Shown piece after piece: positions 17,372-25,922 of a stretch of 64,000 nucleotides of DNA (position 1 is the stretch's first letter; each line of letters opens with the position of its first letter). Under the pieces are notes generated by a model that saw only the letters and a list, made by a program, of their open reading frames with translations, did no database searches and was not told where the DNA came from. The stretch lies in the NCBI GenBank assembly GCA_001898965.1, contig MKVW01000001.1, positions 432,822 through 496,821 of the forward strand, given 5' to 3'. Position numbers and translations under genes: made by a program. The DNA comes from Rhizobiales bacterium 62-17 (GTDB taxonomy: Bacteria > Pseudomonadota > Alphaproteobacteria > Rhizobiales > Beijerinckiaceae).

Positions 17372-18616
17372 GTGATTGACAATTCCAGCAGCCGGAAACC
17401 GGTCTGGCGCGCGTTGCCTTATGTCGCTGGCGTCGTCGCCATCGGTGGGGTTTTGGCCTGGGCGCTGCCGTCGCAGACCGCGCCGAAACCCGAAACCTCG
17501 GAGGGCGGCCGCAAAATGTCCGCGCCGGCGGTCTCTTCCTTCAAATTGTCCGAAGCGCAAATCGCTTCCGTCACGCTCGAACCGGCTATCGAAATGCGCT
17601 TTCGGTCGACCTTGACGACCGATGGCAAAATCGCGGTCAACGAAGATGAGGCAACGCCGATCTATCCGGCCTATTCGGGGCGGGTCATTCGTATCCTTGC
17701 CAAGCCCGGCGATCAGGTCGTCCGTGGACAGGTGCTGTTTACGATCGAAGCGGCCGATATGGTTCAGGCGCAATCCGATTTCATTGCCGCCGTCGCGACG
17801 CTCAACAAGGCGCTCTCACAGGAAAATCTCACCAAAATAGCCGAGAAGCGCTCGCACGATCTCTATCTCGTTCATGCGCTGGCGCAGAAGGATTGGCAGC
17901 AGGCGCAGGCCGATCTGACCGCTGCGCAGAATGACGTGCGGTCGGGCAGGGTTGCGGTCGAGGCCGCGAGCAATCGTCTGCGTTTGCTTGGTCGCACGGA
18001 TCCGGAGATCGAGCGCTTCCAGAATGAAGGACGCATCAGCGCCGAAACGCCTGTCTATGCGCCGCTTAGCGGCACGGTGGTGCAGCGGAAGATCGGTCCG
18101 GGCCAGTTTATCTCGGGCGGCGGCAGCGATCCGGCTTTCGTTATCGGCGATCTCTCATCCGTCTGGGTCGTGGCCAATGTCCGTGAAAGCGATGCCAGCG
18201 CGATCCGCATCGGCCAGCCGATCAACGTGTCCCTGTTGGCTTATTCCGGGCAGCGTTTTCAAGCGACCGTCGATTACATCGCCTCGTCGGTCGACCCTTC
18301 GTCACGCCGCCTGCAGGTGCGCGGCACCATCGCCAATCCGGATCGCAAGTTGCGGCCCGAAATGTTCGCCAGCGCGACGATCGATGTGGCCAGCGAAACC
18401 TCTTCCGTCGGCATTCCACGCCATGCCTTGATCTATGAGGGCGATAACATTCGCCTTTGGGTCTACCGCAATGGCGAGATCACGCCGCGCAACGTGACGA
18501 CCGGCCTGGTCAACGGTGACTTCGTGGAAATCAAAAGCGGCCTGCGTCCAGGTGAAACGGTGGTGACGCGCGGCGGCCTGTTTATCGATCGTGCCAGCGT
18601 CGCCAGCGCCGGCTAG
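17372..18616 (+). CDS. RND efflux periplasmic adaptor (membrane fusion protein)
   Basis: 414 residues. An N-terminal anchor (residues about 14-32) precedes a CusB/CzcB-type adaptor: a lipoyl-like half motif (IYPAYSGRVIRILAKPGDQVVRGQ), a helical hairpin (residues 120-200), the second half (VYAPLSGTVVQRKIGPGQFI) and beta-barrel domains (SSVWVVANVRESDASAIRIG). It links the inner-membrane pump encoded downstream to an outer-membrane channel. Translation begins at GTG 17372 by best fit. No outer-membrane factor is seen nearby, so one from elsewhere must be used. Confidence 0.9.
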   Translation: MIDNSSSRKPVWRALPYVAGVVAIGGVLAWALPSQTAPKPETSEGGRKMSAPAVSSFKLSEAQIASVTLEPAIEMRFRSTLTTDGKIAVNEDEATPIYPAYSGRVIRILAKPGDQVVRGQVLFTIEAADMVQAQSDFIAAVATLNKALSQENLTKIAEKRSHDLYLVHALAQKDWQQAQADLTAAQNDVRSGRVAVEAASNRLRLLGRTDPEIERFQNEGRISAETPVYAPLSGTVVQRKIGPGQFISGGGSDPAFVIGDLSSVWVVANVRESDASAIRIGQPINVSLLAYSGQRFQATVDYIASSVDPSSRRLQVRGTIANPDRKLRPEMFASATIDVASETSSVGIPRHALIYEGDNIRLWVYRNGEITPRNVTTGLVNGDFVEIKSGLRPGETVVTRGGLFIDRASVASAG

Positions 18617-18700
18617 AGCATTTTCGAGCGAAGCGGTTGCCGGTTCGCGTGAAGAAAATGCGTCAAAGCAAAACATCGAATTCGGTTCTGGTTCCATGTT
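18616..18700. repeat. Rhizobiales-type interspersed palindromic repeat
   Basis: The segment starting GAGCATTTTCGAGCGAAG, with CCGGTTCGCGTGAAGAAAAT further on, matches a repeat family I know from many Rhizobiales intergenic regions. GCATTTTC (18618-18625) and GAAAATGC (18654-18661) form the outer stem. It lies between the adaptor and pump genes and could form an mRNA hairpin that modulates their ratio. Confidence 0.7.
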
Positions 18701-18732
18701 GAGCGCTTTAAATTCTATTCGAGGATAAGTCA

Positions 18733-21700
18733 GTGCATAAGCTGATTGAATTCGCGCTGCGCCAGCGCGTCCTGGTGATCCTGCTGCTTGGCACCGTATT
18801 GGCGGGCGGGTTCGTCGCTTTTCAGAACCTCAATATCGAGGCTTATCCCGATCCCGTGCCGCCGATGGTCGATATCGTCACCCAGAGTGACGGCATGTCG
18901 GCTGAAGAGGTCGAGCGCTATATCACTATTCCGATCGAAACCCAGGTTTCGGGTTTGCCGAATTCGCGCGTCATGCGGACCATTTCGCTCTATGGCCTGT
19001 CGGACGTGAAGGTTCAGTTCACGTTTGACTATAGCTATGAGCAGGCTCAGCAGCAGATTCTCAATCGTCTCTCACAATTGCCTAACCTCCCCAATGGCGC
19101 GCAGCCGACGATCTCGCCTGTTTCGCCGATCGGCGAAATCTATCGTTACAAGCTCACGGGGCCGCCGGGCTATAGCGTTCTGGACCTCAAGACCTTGCAG
19201 GATTGGGTGCTGCAGCGCCGGTTTCGCGCCATACCGGGCGTGATCGACGTGACGGGGTGGGGCGGTAAGACGAAAACTTACGAAGTCCAGATCAAGTTCG
19301 ACAAACTGGTGGCTTACGGGCTGACACTGCCGCAGGTCATCCAGGCCATCAACAACGCCAATATCAATGTCGGCGGCAATACGGTCGACATCGGCTCGCA
19401 GTCGGCCGTCATTCGCGGTGTCGGCTCCATCCGCACCGTCGACGATGTGCGCAACACCATGTTGACCCAGACGGGTGGCAGCGCCGTTTTGGTGAAGGAC
19501 ATCGCCGACGTCATCATCAGCAATCAGCCCCGTCTCGGCATCGCAGGGAAAGACGACGACAACGACATCGTGCAGGGCATCGTTCTGATGCGGCGCGGTG
19601 AAAAGAGCATGCCGACGATTCTCAACGTGCATGCGGCCGTCGAGCAGATCAACACGTCCGGTGTCCTGCCGCCGGGCGTCAAGATCGAGCGGATCTACGA
19701 TCGCAAGGAACTGATCGATCTGACGACCCACACCGTTCTGCATAATATGATCGTCGGCATTCTCCTCGTTTTCTTGATCCAATGGCTGTTTCTTGGCGAT
19801 CTCCGCAGCGCCATCATCGTCGCCACGACGATTCCCTTCTCACTATGTATCGCCATCGGGATCATGGTGATGCGCGGCGAATCCGCTAATTTGCTCTCGG
19901 TTGGGGCCATCGACTTCGGATTGATCGTCGATGCCACGGTCATCATGGTGGAAAACATCTTCCGGCATCTGGCTCATCGCTCGGCGCCGGGAAGTGTCGA
20001 TCCGGCCGGACCTTTCGGTCGCAACGGCAAGCTCAACATCATCTACGGCTCGGCCGTGAGCATGAGCCGGGCGATTTTGTTCTCTGGCGCCATCATCATC
20101 GCTGCTTTCCTGCCGCTGTTCACGTTGAGTGGCGTCGAGGCGCATATCTTCGGTCCGATGGCCAAGACCTATGCCTATGCGTTGGCCGGCGGCCTGTTCG
20201 GCACGTTCCTCATTTCACCGGCACTGTCGGCCCTTCTCTTGCCGGAGCGCGTGCGCGAGACCGAGACATGGCTGGTGCGCACGCTCGACAGAATCTATCG
20301 GCCGTTGCTGCGCAACGCGCTGGACAATCCGCGCCGCACGGCGGCCACCGCGGTCGTTCTATTCGGCTGCGCTCTCGCCGCAGGTCGCGGCCTCGGCCTT
20401 GAATTCTTGCCGAAGCTTGAGGAAGGCAATTTGTGGATTCGCGCCACCATGCCGGCGACCATCTCGCTCACCGAAGGCAATGGCTATGTGAACCAGATCC
20501 GCGCCGTCATCGAAGCCGTACCAGAGGTTCAATCGGTCGTGTCGCAACACGGGCGCCCCGACGACGGCACCGATGCGACCGGCTTCTTCAACGCCGAATT
20601 CTTCGCACCGCTTGTGCCGGCGGGGAGCTGGCGGCCGGGCATGGACAAGGACAAACTGACCGCCGAAATTCTCGAACGGCTGCAAGGCCGCTTTCCGGGC
20701 ATCGAGTTCAACTTCTCGCAATATCTGCAGGACAATGTCGCCGAGGCAGTCTCAGGCGTGAAAGGCGAAAACTCGATCAAACTGTTCGGCAATGATTTGG
20801 CGGTGCTGACCGACACGGCCAATAAGATCAAGGCGGTTCTGGCCACGGTGCCCGGCATCAAGGATCTGTCGGTCTTTACTTCGCTCGGCCAGCCGACGAT
20901 CCAGATCGATGTCGATCGCGAACGAGCCTCCCGCTATGGCCTGGCGCCTGGCGATATCAACACGGCCATCCATGCGGCGATTGGCGGTCAGTCCGCCGGC
21001 GATCTCTATGAGAATGGCAGCGATCGTCATTTCCCGATCATCGTGCGGTTGGCGCCGGAATTTCGTCAGAGTGCCGAGGCCATTCGCAATCTGACGATCG
21101 GCGTTCAAGGTGCCAACGGATCGATTTCGCAGATCCCGCTTAGCGATGTCGCCACCGTTCAGCTCGTCACCGGCGCCTCCTATATCTATCGCGAACAACA
21201 GGAGCGCTACCTGCCGATCAAGTTCAGTGTCCGTGATCGCGATCTTGGCGGCGCTATTGAGGAGGCGCAGCGGCGCATCGCCGAGGAGGTCAAGTTGCCG
21301 CCGGGCATGCGGCTTGAATGGGTTGGCGAGTTCAGCAATCTGAAGGATGCGATTGCCCGTCTCCAGGTGGTCGTTCCGCTGACCTTGTTGCTGATCGCTC
21401 TGCTGCTCTATCTCAACTTCTCATCGCTCATCGATACGTTTTTGGCGATGTCCGTCATCCCAATGGCATTGGTGGGCGGTGTCGTCACACTGTTCCTGAC
21501 TGGCACGGCCTTCAGCGTATCGGCGGCCATGGGTTTCATCGCGCTCTTTGGCATATCGGTGATGGAGGGCGTCATTCTGCTGACGACGTTCAATGCGTTG
21601 ATCGATGAAGGTGTCGAACGGGCGGAAGCGATCTATGAGGCGGCGACGATCCGCATGCGGCCGGTGATGATGACCTGTGTCGCGGCCTGCGTCGGCCTGT

Positions 21701-21900
21701 TCCCGGCGGCGATTTCCACCGGCATCGGCTCGCAGGTTCAGAAGCCCTTGGCCTTGGTGGTCGTCGGCGGCATTTTACTGGCGCCGATCCTGATCCTGAT
21801 TTACCTGCCGCTGCTGATCGGCTTCTGCTCGCGGCGCAAACCCGTGACCCATGAAGCGGACGCGGCAAGCTTATCGCAAGCGCAACCTGGCCATATGTGA
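18733..21900 (+). CDS. Heavy-metal-type RND efflux pump (CzcA/CusA family)
   Basis: A 1055-residue inner-membrane proton/substrate antiporter of the HME-RND branch. The first helix (FALRQRVLVILLLGTVLAGGFVAF) is followed by the large periplasmic domain (IEAYPDPVPPMVDIVTQ, MSAEEVERYITIPIE). The transmembrane helix 4 signature DFGLIVDATVIMVEN carries both aspartates and the glutamate used for proton relay. A second six-helix block closes the protein (LTLLLIALLLYLNFSSLIDT onward). It pairs with the adaptor upstream. Methionine pairs diagnostic of Cu/Ag were not verified, so the ion is uncertain. Confidence 0.9.
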   Translation: MHKLIEFALRQRVLVILLLGTVLAGGFVAFQNLNIEAYPDPVPPMVDIVTQSDGMSAEEVERYITIPIETQVSGLPNSRVMRTISLYGLSDVKVQFTFDYSYEQAQQQILNRLSQLPNLPNGAQPTISPVSPIGEIYRYKLTGPPGYSVLDLKTLQDWVLQRRFRAIPGVIDVTGWGGKTKTYEVQIKFDKLVAYGLTLPQVIQAINNANINVGGNTVDIGSQSAVIRGVGSIRTVDDVRNTMLTQTGGSAVLVKDIADVIISNQPRLGIAGKDDDNDIVQGIVLMRRGEKSMPTILNVHAAVEQINTSGVLPPGVKIERIYDRKELIDLTTHTVLHNMIVGILLVFLIQWLFLGDLRSAIIVATTIPFSLCIAIGIMVMRGESANLLSVGAIDFGLIVDATVIMVENIFRHLAHRSAPGSVDPAGPFGRNGKLNIIYGSAVSMSRAILFSGAIIIAAFLPLFTLSGVEAHIFGPMAKTYAYALAGGLFGTFLISPALSALLLPERVRETETWLVRTLDRIYRPLLRNALDNPRRTAATAVVLFGCALAAGRGLGLEFLPKLEEGNLWIRATMPATISLTEGNGYVNQIRAVIEAVPEVQSVVSQHGRPDDGTDATGFFNAEFFAPLVPAGSWRPGMDKDKLTAEILERLQGRFPGIEFNFSQYLQDNVAEAVSGVKGENSIKLFGNDLAVLTDTANKIKAVLATVPGIKDLSVFTSLGQPTIQIDVDRERASRYGLAPGDINTAIHAAIGGQSAGDLYENGSDRHFPIIVRLAPEFRQSAEAIRNLTIGVQGANGSISQIPLSDVATVQLVTGASYIYREQQERYLPIKFSVRDRDLGGAIEEAQRRIAEEVKLPPGMRLEWVGEFSNLKDAIARLQVVVPLTLLLIALLLYLNFSSLIDTFLAMSVIPMALVGGVVTLFLTGTAFSVSAAMGFIALFGISVMEGVILLTTFNALIDEGVERAEAIYEAATIRMRPVMMTCVAACVGLFPAAISTGIGSQVQKPLALVVVGGILLAPILILIYLPLLIGFCSRRKPVTHEADAASLSQAQPGHM

Positions 21901-21909
21901 GCTTGAAAG

Positions 21910-21937
21910 GCGGGGAGGGCATTGCTGGCCTCCCCGC
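21910..21937. terminator. Hairpin between convergent genes
   Basis: GCGGGGAGG and CCTCCCCGC form a 9-bp GC-rich stem with a ten-base loop, just between the ends of the RND pump and the ferredoxin reductase. There is no strong T-tract, so termination efficiency is uncertain. Confidence 0.5.
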
Positions 21938-21944
21938 ATAAGCA

Positions 21945-22718
21945 TCAGCGTTCCACGAACGCCTTTTCGATGACGAAATGGCCGGGTTCGCTGTGATTGC
22001 CTTCGTCGAAGCCGCGCTCCTCGAAGAGGCGCCGCAGATCTTCCAGCATGCTCGGATTGCCGCACAACATCACGCGATCGGTCTCGCGGTCGAGATGCGG
22101 CAGGCCAATATCGTCGAACAGTTTGCCGGATTCGATAAGATCGGTGACACGGCCACGATTCTGGAACGGTTCGCGGGTCACGGTCGGATAATAGATCAGT
22201 TTGTCGTTGACGAATTCGGACAGCACTTCGTCTTCGCGGGCGCGCTGCACGAGCTGCTCGCCATAGGTCAGTTCAGAGACGAGGCGGCAGCCATGCACGA
22301 GCACGACCTTTTCGTACTGATCATAGATCTCCGGATCCTTGATCAGGCTGGCGAAGGGCGCGAGACCCGTGCCGGTCGACAGCAGCAGCAGGCGCTTGCC
22401 GGGATGCAGATTGTCGGTGACAAGCGTGCCCGTTGCCTTGCGGCCAACGAGAATGATGTCGCCTTCCTTGATCTTTTGCAGGCGCGAGGTCAGCGGACCA
22501 TCGGGCACTTTGATCGAGAAGAACTCAAGGTTCTCTTCGTAATTGGCGCTCGCCATGCTGTAGGCGCGCAACAACGGCCGGCCCTCGACTTCGAGGCCCA
22601 TCATCGTGAACTGGCCGTTCAAAAAGCGGAAGCCGGGATCGCGGGTCGTGGTGAAGCTGAACAGCGTGTCGGTCCAATGGCGGACCGAGAGGACTTGTTC
22701 CTTGTTGAAGGCTGACAT
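21945..22718 (-). CDS. fpr: Ferredoxin--NADP+ reductase
   Basis: 257 residues, the bacterial subclass-I (Fpr) length. FAD-binding motif RAYSMAS (residues about 51-57) and GPLTSRLQKIKEGD are followed by the NADP-binding STGTGLAPFASLI and the C-terminal VMLCGNPSMLED and EPGHFVIEKAFVER. It transfers electrons between NADPH and ferredoxin or flavodoxin, often in oxidative-stress response and for oxygenases. An AT-rich promoter region (22800-22900) separates it from the divergent DOPA-dioxygenase gene. Confidence 0.95.
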   Translation of the reverse strand: MSAFNKEQVLSVRHWTDTLFSFTTTRDPGFRFLNGQFTMMGLEVEGRPLLRAYSMASANYEENLEFFSIKVPDGPLTSRLQKIKEGDIILVGRKATGTLVTDNLHPGKRLLLLSTGTGLAPFASLIKDPEIYDQYEKVVLVHGCRLVSELTYGEQLVQRAREDEVLSEFVNDKLIYYPTVTREPFQNRGRVTDLIESGKLFDDIGLPHLDRETDRVMLCGNPSMLEDLRRLFEERGFDEGNHSEPGHFVIEKAFVER

Positions 22719-22956
22719 ACTGGCTCGTTGATTTCGGGTTTGGCCGGCGCGACCCTACAGCTAAGCTGAAGAAGGGTCCCGCAGACGACAGGGAGGGGTT
22801 CGCTTGTCAAGTTGCTATTTATCTTTATTCTAATGTACAAATATTAATATCACCTGTTTAATAGGTATAATTGAATAAGCCGTCTGTCAATCGCTTGCGA
22901 TTGCGGCGGAGATATGCGCGGATCGCTCAGCTTTCAATTCGCAGCGGAACTGAACG

Positions 22957-23373
22957 ATGAAGCCCCCCAAAACGCTCGACACCATCATCGGCTATCACGC
23001 CCATATCTATTTCAAGGACGCGGCCGAGCGTACTGTGGCCGAGACGCTGCGGGCGCAAATCGGCGAGCGCTTTCGCGTCCAGCTCGGTCGCTGGCATGAT
23101 CGGCTCGTCGGCCCGCACGCCCGGCCAATGTATCAGGTGGCGTTCGAGGTCCATCAATTTGCCGCTTTCGTGCCCTGGCTGATGATCAACCGGGCGGGTC
23201 TCACCATTCTTGTCCACCCCGACACACGCCACCCGCGCCAAGACCATTTGGTCAACGCGCTTTGGTTCGGCGAAGTGCTGCCGATCCTCAATGTCGAGCA
23301 ATTGCCGGTTTCGACCGTGGGCGAGCCGGACGAGACGATCGCGCCCAACACCACGCCGACCTTGGCCGCCTGA
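22957..23373 (+). CDS. DOPA 4,5-dioxygenase family protein
   Basis: 138 residues matching the small DOPA 4,5-dioxygenase family: IIGYHAHIYF at the start, then IGERFRVQLGRWHDRLVGPHARPMYQVAF and ILVHPDTRHPRQDHLVNALWFGE. The conserved histidines (YHAHIYF, GRWHD, GPH, VHPDT, DH) would bind the metal. Fungal and plant members cleave catechol rings; most bacterial members have no proven substrate. An amidohydrolase gene 95 bases downstream may share its transcript. Confidence 0.88.
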   Translation: MKPPKTLDTIIGYHAHIYFKDAAERTVAETLRAQIGERFRVQLGRWHDRLVGPHARPMYQVAFEVHQFAAFVPWLMINRAGLTILVHPDTRHPRQDHLVNALWFGEVLPILNVEQLPVSTVGEPDETIAPNTTPTLAA

Positions 23374-23468
23374 TCAGGGTTGTTCTGCAATCCAGCAAGG
23401 TTGCATATCAGGGTCCATGATAGTTAGTATGCGGGCGCGCGAGGGGCGCGGTTTGGCAAGGCGATACG

Positions 23469-24341
23469 ATGCTTGATCTTGATAATTTGGTGGCGATCGA
23501 TGTTCACACCCATGCGGAGGGGCCATGTGGCTGCCCGTCGTGGGAAGACTCCCGCGAAATGCAGGAGGGGATGAAGAAATATTTCAAGAAGGAATTCGAA
23601 CAGCCGACCATTCCGGAGATCGCCGAATACTATCGTAAGCGCAAAATCGCGGTCGTTATCTTCACCGTCGATCACGAGCACAATCTCGGCCACCGCCGCT
23701 ATCCCAACGAGGAAGTGGCGACCTTGGCCAATGAAAACTCCGACATCATGATTCCCTTCGCCTCCATCGACCCGCACAAGGGCAAACTCGGCGCGCGCGA
23801 GGCGAAGCGGCTGGTGCGCGATTTCGGCGTGCAGGGATTCAAGTTCCATCCCTCGACCCAGGGTTTTCACCCCAGCGACCGCATGTGCTACCCGCTCTAC
23901 GAGGCGATCGCGGAAACCGGCAAGCCAGCTTTGTTCCACACCGGCCAGACCGGTGTCGGCTCAGGCATGCGCGGTGGCTACGGCATCAAGCTCGAATATT
24001 CCAATCCGATGTATCTCGATGCAGTGGCGGCGGACTTCCCGGATATGCCGATCATCATGGCGCATCCGTCCTTCCCTTGGCAGGAAGAAGCCTGCGCTGT
24101 CGCTCTGCACAAGCCCAACGTCTATATCGACCTCTCGGGCTGGTCGCCGAAATATTTTCCGCCGATCCTCGTGCAATACGCCAATTCGCTTCTGAAGCAT
24201 AAAGTGCTGTTCGGCTCCGACTTCCCCGCGCTGACGCCGGATCGTTGGCTGAAAGATTTCGAAGCGATTGACATCAAGCCGGAGGTGCGGCCGTTGATCC
24301 TCAAGGAAAACGCCATCAAGCTGCTCAAGCTGCGCGGCTGA
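23469..24341 (+). CDS. Amidohydrolase family protein (amidohydrolase 2)
   Basis: 290 residues, a metal-dependent TIM-barrel hydrolase/decarboxylase. The metal motif HxH is in AIDVHTHAEGP (residues 14-16). Further ligands are in GFKFHPSTQGF, PALFHTGQTG, IIMAHPSFPW, and the closing aspartate in LFGSDFPALTP. This is the ACMSD/4-oxalomesaconate hydratase-like subgroup, often in aromatic degradation, consistent with the ring-cleavage-like protein upstream. The substrate cannot be named. Confidence 0.88.
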   Translation: MLDLDNLVAIDVHTHAEGPCGCPSWEDSREMQEGMKKYFKKEFEQPTIPEIAEYYRKRKIAVVIFTVDHEHNLGHRRYPNEEVATLANENSDIMIPFASIDPHKGKLGAREAKRLVRDFGVQGFKFHPSTQGFHPSDRMCYPLYEAIAETGKPALFHTGQTGVGSGMRGGYGIKLEYSNPMYLDAVAADFPDMPIIMAHPSFPWQEEACAVALHKPNVYIDLSGWSPKYFPPILVQYANSLLKHKVLFGSDFPALTPDRWLKDFEAIDIKPEVRPLILKENAIKLLKLRG

Positions 24342-24359
24342 TCGCAAGGCAAAAGAAAA

Positions 24360-24393
24360 GGGGCCGCCGGATGTTTCCGGCGGCCCCTTTTTT
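24360..24393. terminator. Intrinsic terminator, bidirectional
   Basis: GGGGCCGCCGG-ATGTTT-CCGGCGGCCCC with six T after it on the plus strand and an A-rich run before it. It serves the amidohydrolase gene on the plus strand and, in reverse, the NCS2 permease. Confidence 0.92.
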
Positions 24394-24403
24394 CGTCCAA
24401 ACG

Positions 24404-25804
24404 TCAGGCGTGTTCGATCTTGGCGGCCGAGGTCGAAGCTTCGGCCTGCGCTTCGTCCATGCTCTTGATGCCGTTGAAGAAGGCATTCAGAGCGACAGCG
24501 GAGATAGCGCACAGCAGAATGCCGGATTCGAGCAGCGGATGCAGATCGTGCGGCAGGTTCTTGAAGAAGTTCGGCGCGGCGAGCGGGATCATGCCGAAGC
24601 CGATCGAAATCGCCACGATGAACATATTGTTGGCGTTGCTCTTGAAGTCGACGCTGGTGAGAATGCGGGCGCCGGTCGCCGCCACCATACCGAACATGAC
24701 GAGGCCAGCGCCGCCGAGCACGACGGTCGGCACCGCTTCGACCAATGCCGCCATTTTCGGCAACAGGCCCAGCAACAGCAGGATGACACCACCGGTGATC
24801 GTCACCCAGCGTGAGCGCACGCCTGTCACCCCGACAAGGCCGACGTTCTGCGAGAACGACGTATAGGGAAACGTGTTGAAGATGCCGCCGATGAGCGTGC
24901 CGACGCCGTCAGCGCGCAGGCCGCGTGTCAGATCGTTCTGCTTGACCTTGACGCCAGTCATCTCCCCCAGCGCCAGGAACATGCCAAGCGACTCGATCAT
25001 CACAACGATCATGACGATGCACATGGTGAGCACGGGCACGAGATGGAATTTCGGCATGCCGAAATGAAACGGCGTGACGATGTCGAACCACGGCGCGGCA
25101 AGCACTTTCTCGAAATGCATCACGCCCATCAGGGAAGCGACGATGCAGCCGATGACGATGCCAAGCAGAACCGAGATATTACGTAGAAAGCCGTCGGTCC
25201 ATCTGATGATGGCAAGAATCACCAGGAGGACGAAGAGGGCCAGCCCCAGCCCCTGCACCTGTCCATAAGCCGGATTGGGAAACTGGCCGGCCACGCCATC
25301 GACGACGCGGGTGAGGGTGGGAATGCCGCCGCCGGCCCAATTGATGCCCACGCGCATCAACGAAATGCCGATGATCATGATGATCGTGCCGGTGACCACG
25401 GGCGGAAACAGCGGCAACAACCGTGAGATGAACGGTGCCACCAGCGTGCCGAATATGCCGGCGGCGATGACCGAGCCGAAAATGCCGAGAATGCCGATCT
25501 CTGGCATGTTCGCCATGGTCAGCATCGGGCCGACAGAAGCGAAGGTGACACCCATCATCACCGGCAGGCGAATGCCCGTGCCCCAGATGCCATAACTCTG
25601 CACCAAAGTGGCGATGCCGCAGGCGAAGAGATCGGCGCTGATCAGAAAGGCGACATCTTCCGGCGGCAGTTTGAGCGCGCGGCCGATGATGAGGGGAACT
25701 GCCACCGCGCCGGCATACATCACCAGAACATGTTGCAGGCCAAGCGCCGTCAAAACGCCAAATGGCAGTTTTTGATCGACCTTATTTATACTTGAATCGC
25801 TCAT
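24404..25804 (-). CDS. NCS2 family nucleobase permease (xanthine/urate type)
   Basis: 466 residues with 12-14 membrane spans. NCS2 signatures include LGLQHVLVMYAGAVAVPLIIGRAL at the first helix, the VVTGTIIMIIGISLMRVGINW loop, and MIESLGMFLALGEMTG with TRGLRADGVGTLIGG (NCS2 motif 1 and the following helix). ATG 25804 is chosen for its AAGGGGG ribosome site; an upstream frame to 25867 lacks family support. It lies downstream of the urate-degradation genes, which suggests import of urate or xanthine. Confidence 0.92.
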   Translation of the reverse strand: MSDSSINKVDQKLPFGVLTALGLQHVLVMYAGAVAVPLIIGRALKLPPEDVAFLISADLFACGIATLVQSYGIWGTGIRLPVMMGVTFASVGPMLTMANMPEIGILGIFGSVIAAGIFGTLVAPFISRLLPLFPPVVTGTIIMIIGISLMRVGINWAGGGIPTLTRVVDGVAGQFPNPAYGQVQGLGLALFVLLVILAIIRWTDGFLRNISVLLGIVIGCIVASLMGVMHFEKVLAAPWFDIVTPFHFGMPKFHLVPVLTMCIVMIVVMIESLGMFLALGEMTGVKVKQNDLTRGLRADGVGTLIGGIFNTFPYTSFSQNVGLVGVTGVRSRWVTITGGVILLLLGLLPKMAALVEAVPTVVLGGAGLVMFGMVAATGARILTSVDFKSNANNMFIVAISIGFGMIPLAAPNFFKNLPHDLHPLLESGILLCAISAVALNAFFNGIKSMDEAQAEASTSAAKIEHA

Positions 25805-25922
25805 GACATCCCCCTTCAGTTGGCGCGCTTCGATGCGCGCCAAAAGCCTCCTTAACCGGTGCGCCATCCAAGCCCTCCAGCGAGGCGCGCCGGTTTCATG
25901 TCAAAGCGGTAGCGACCGCGAT

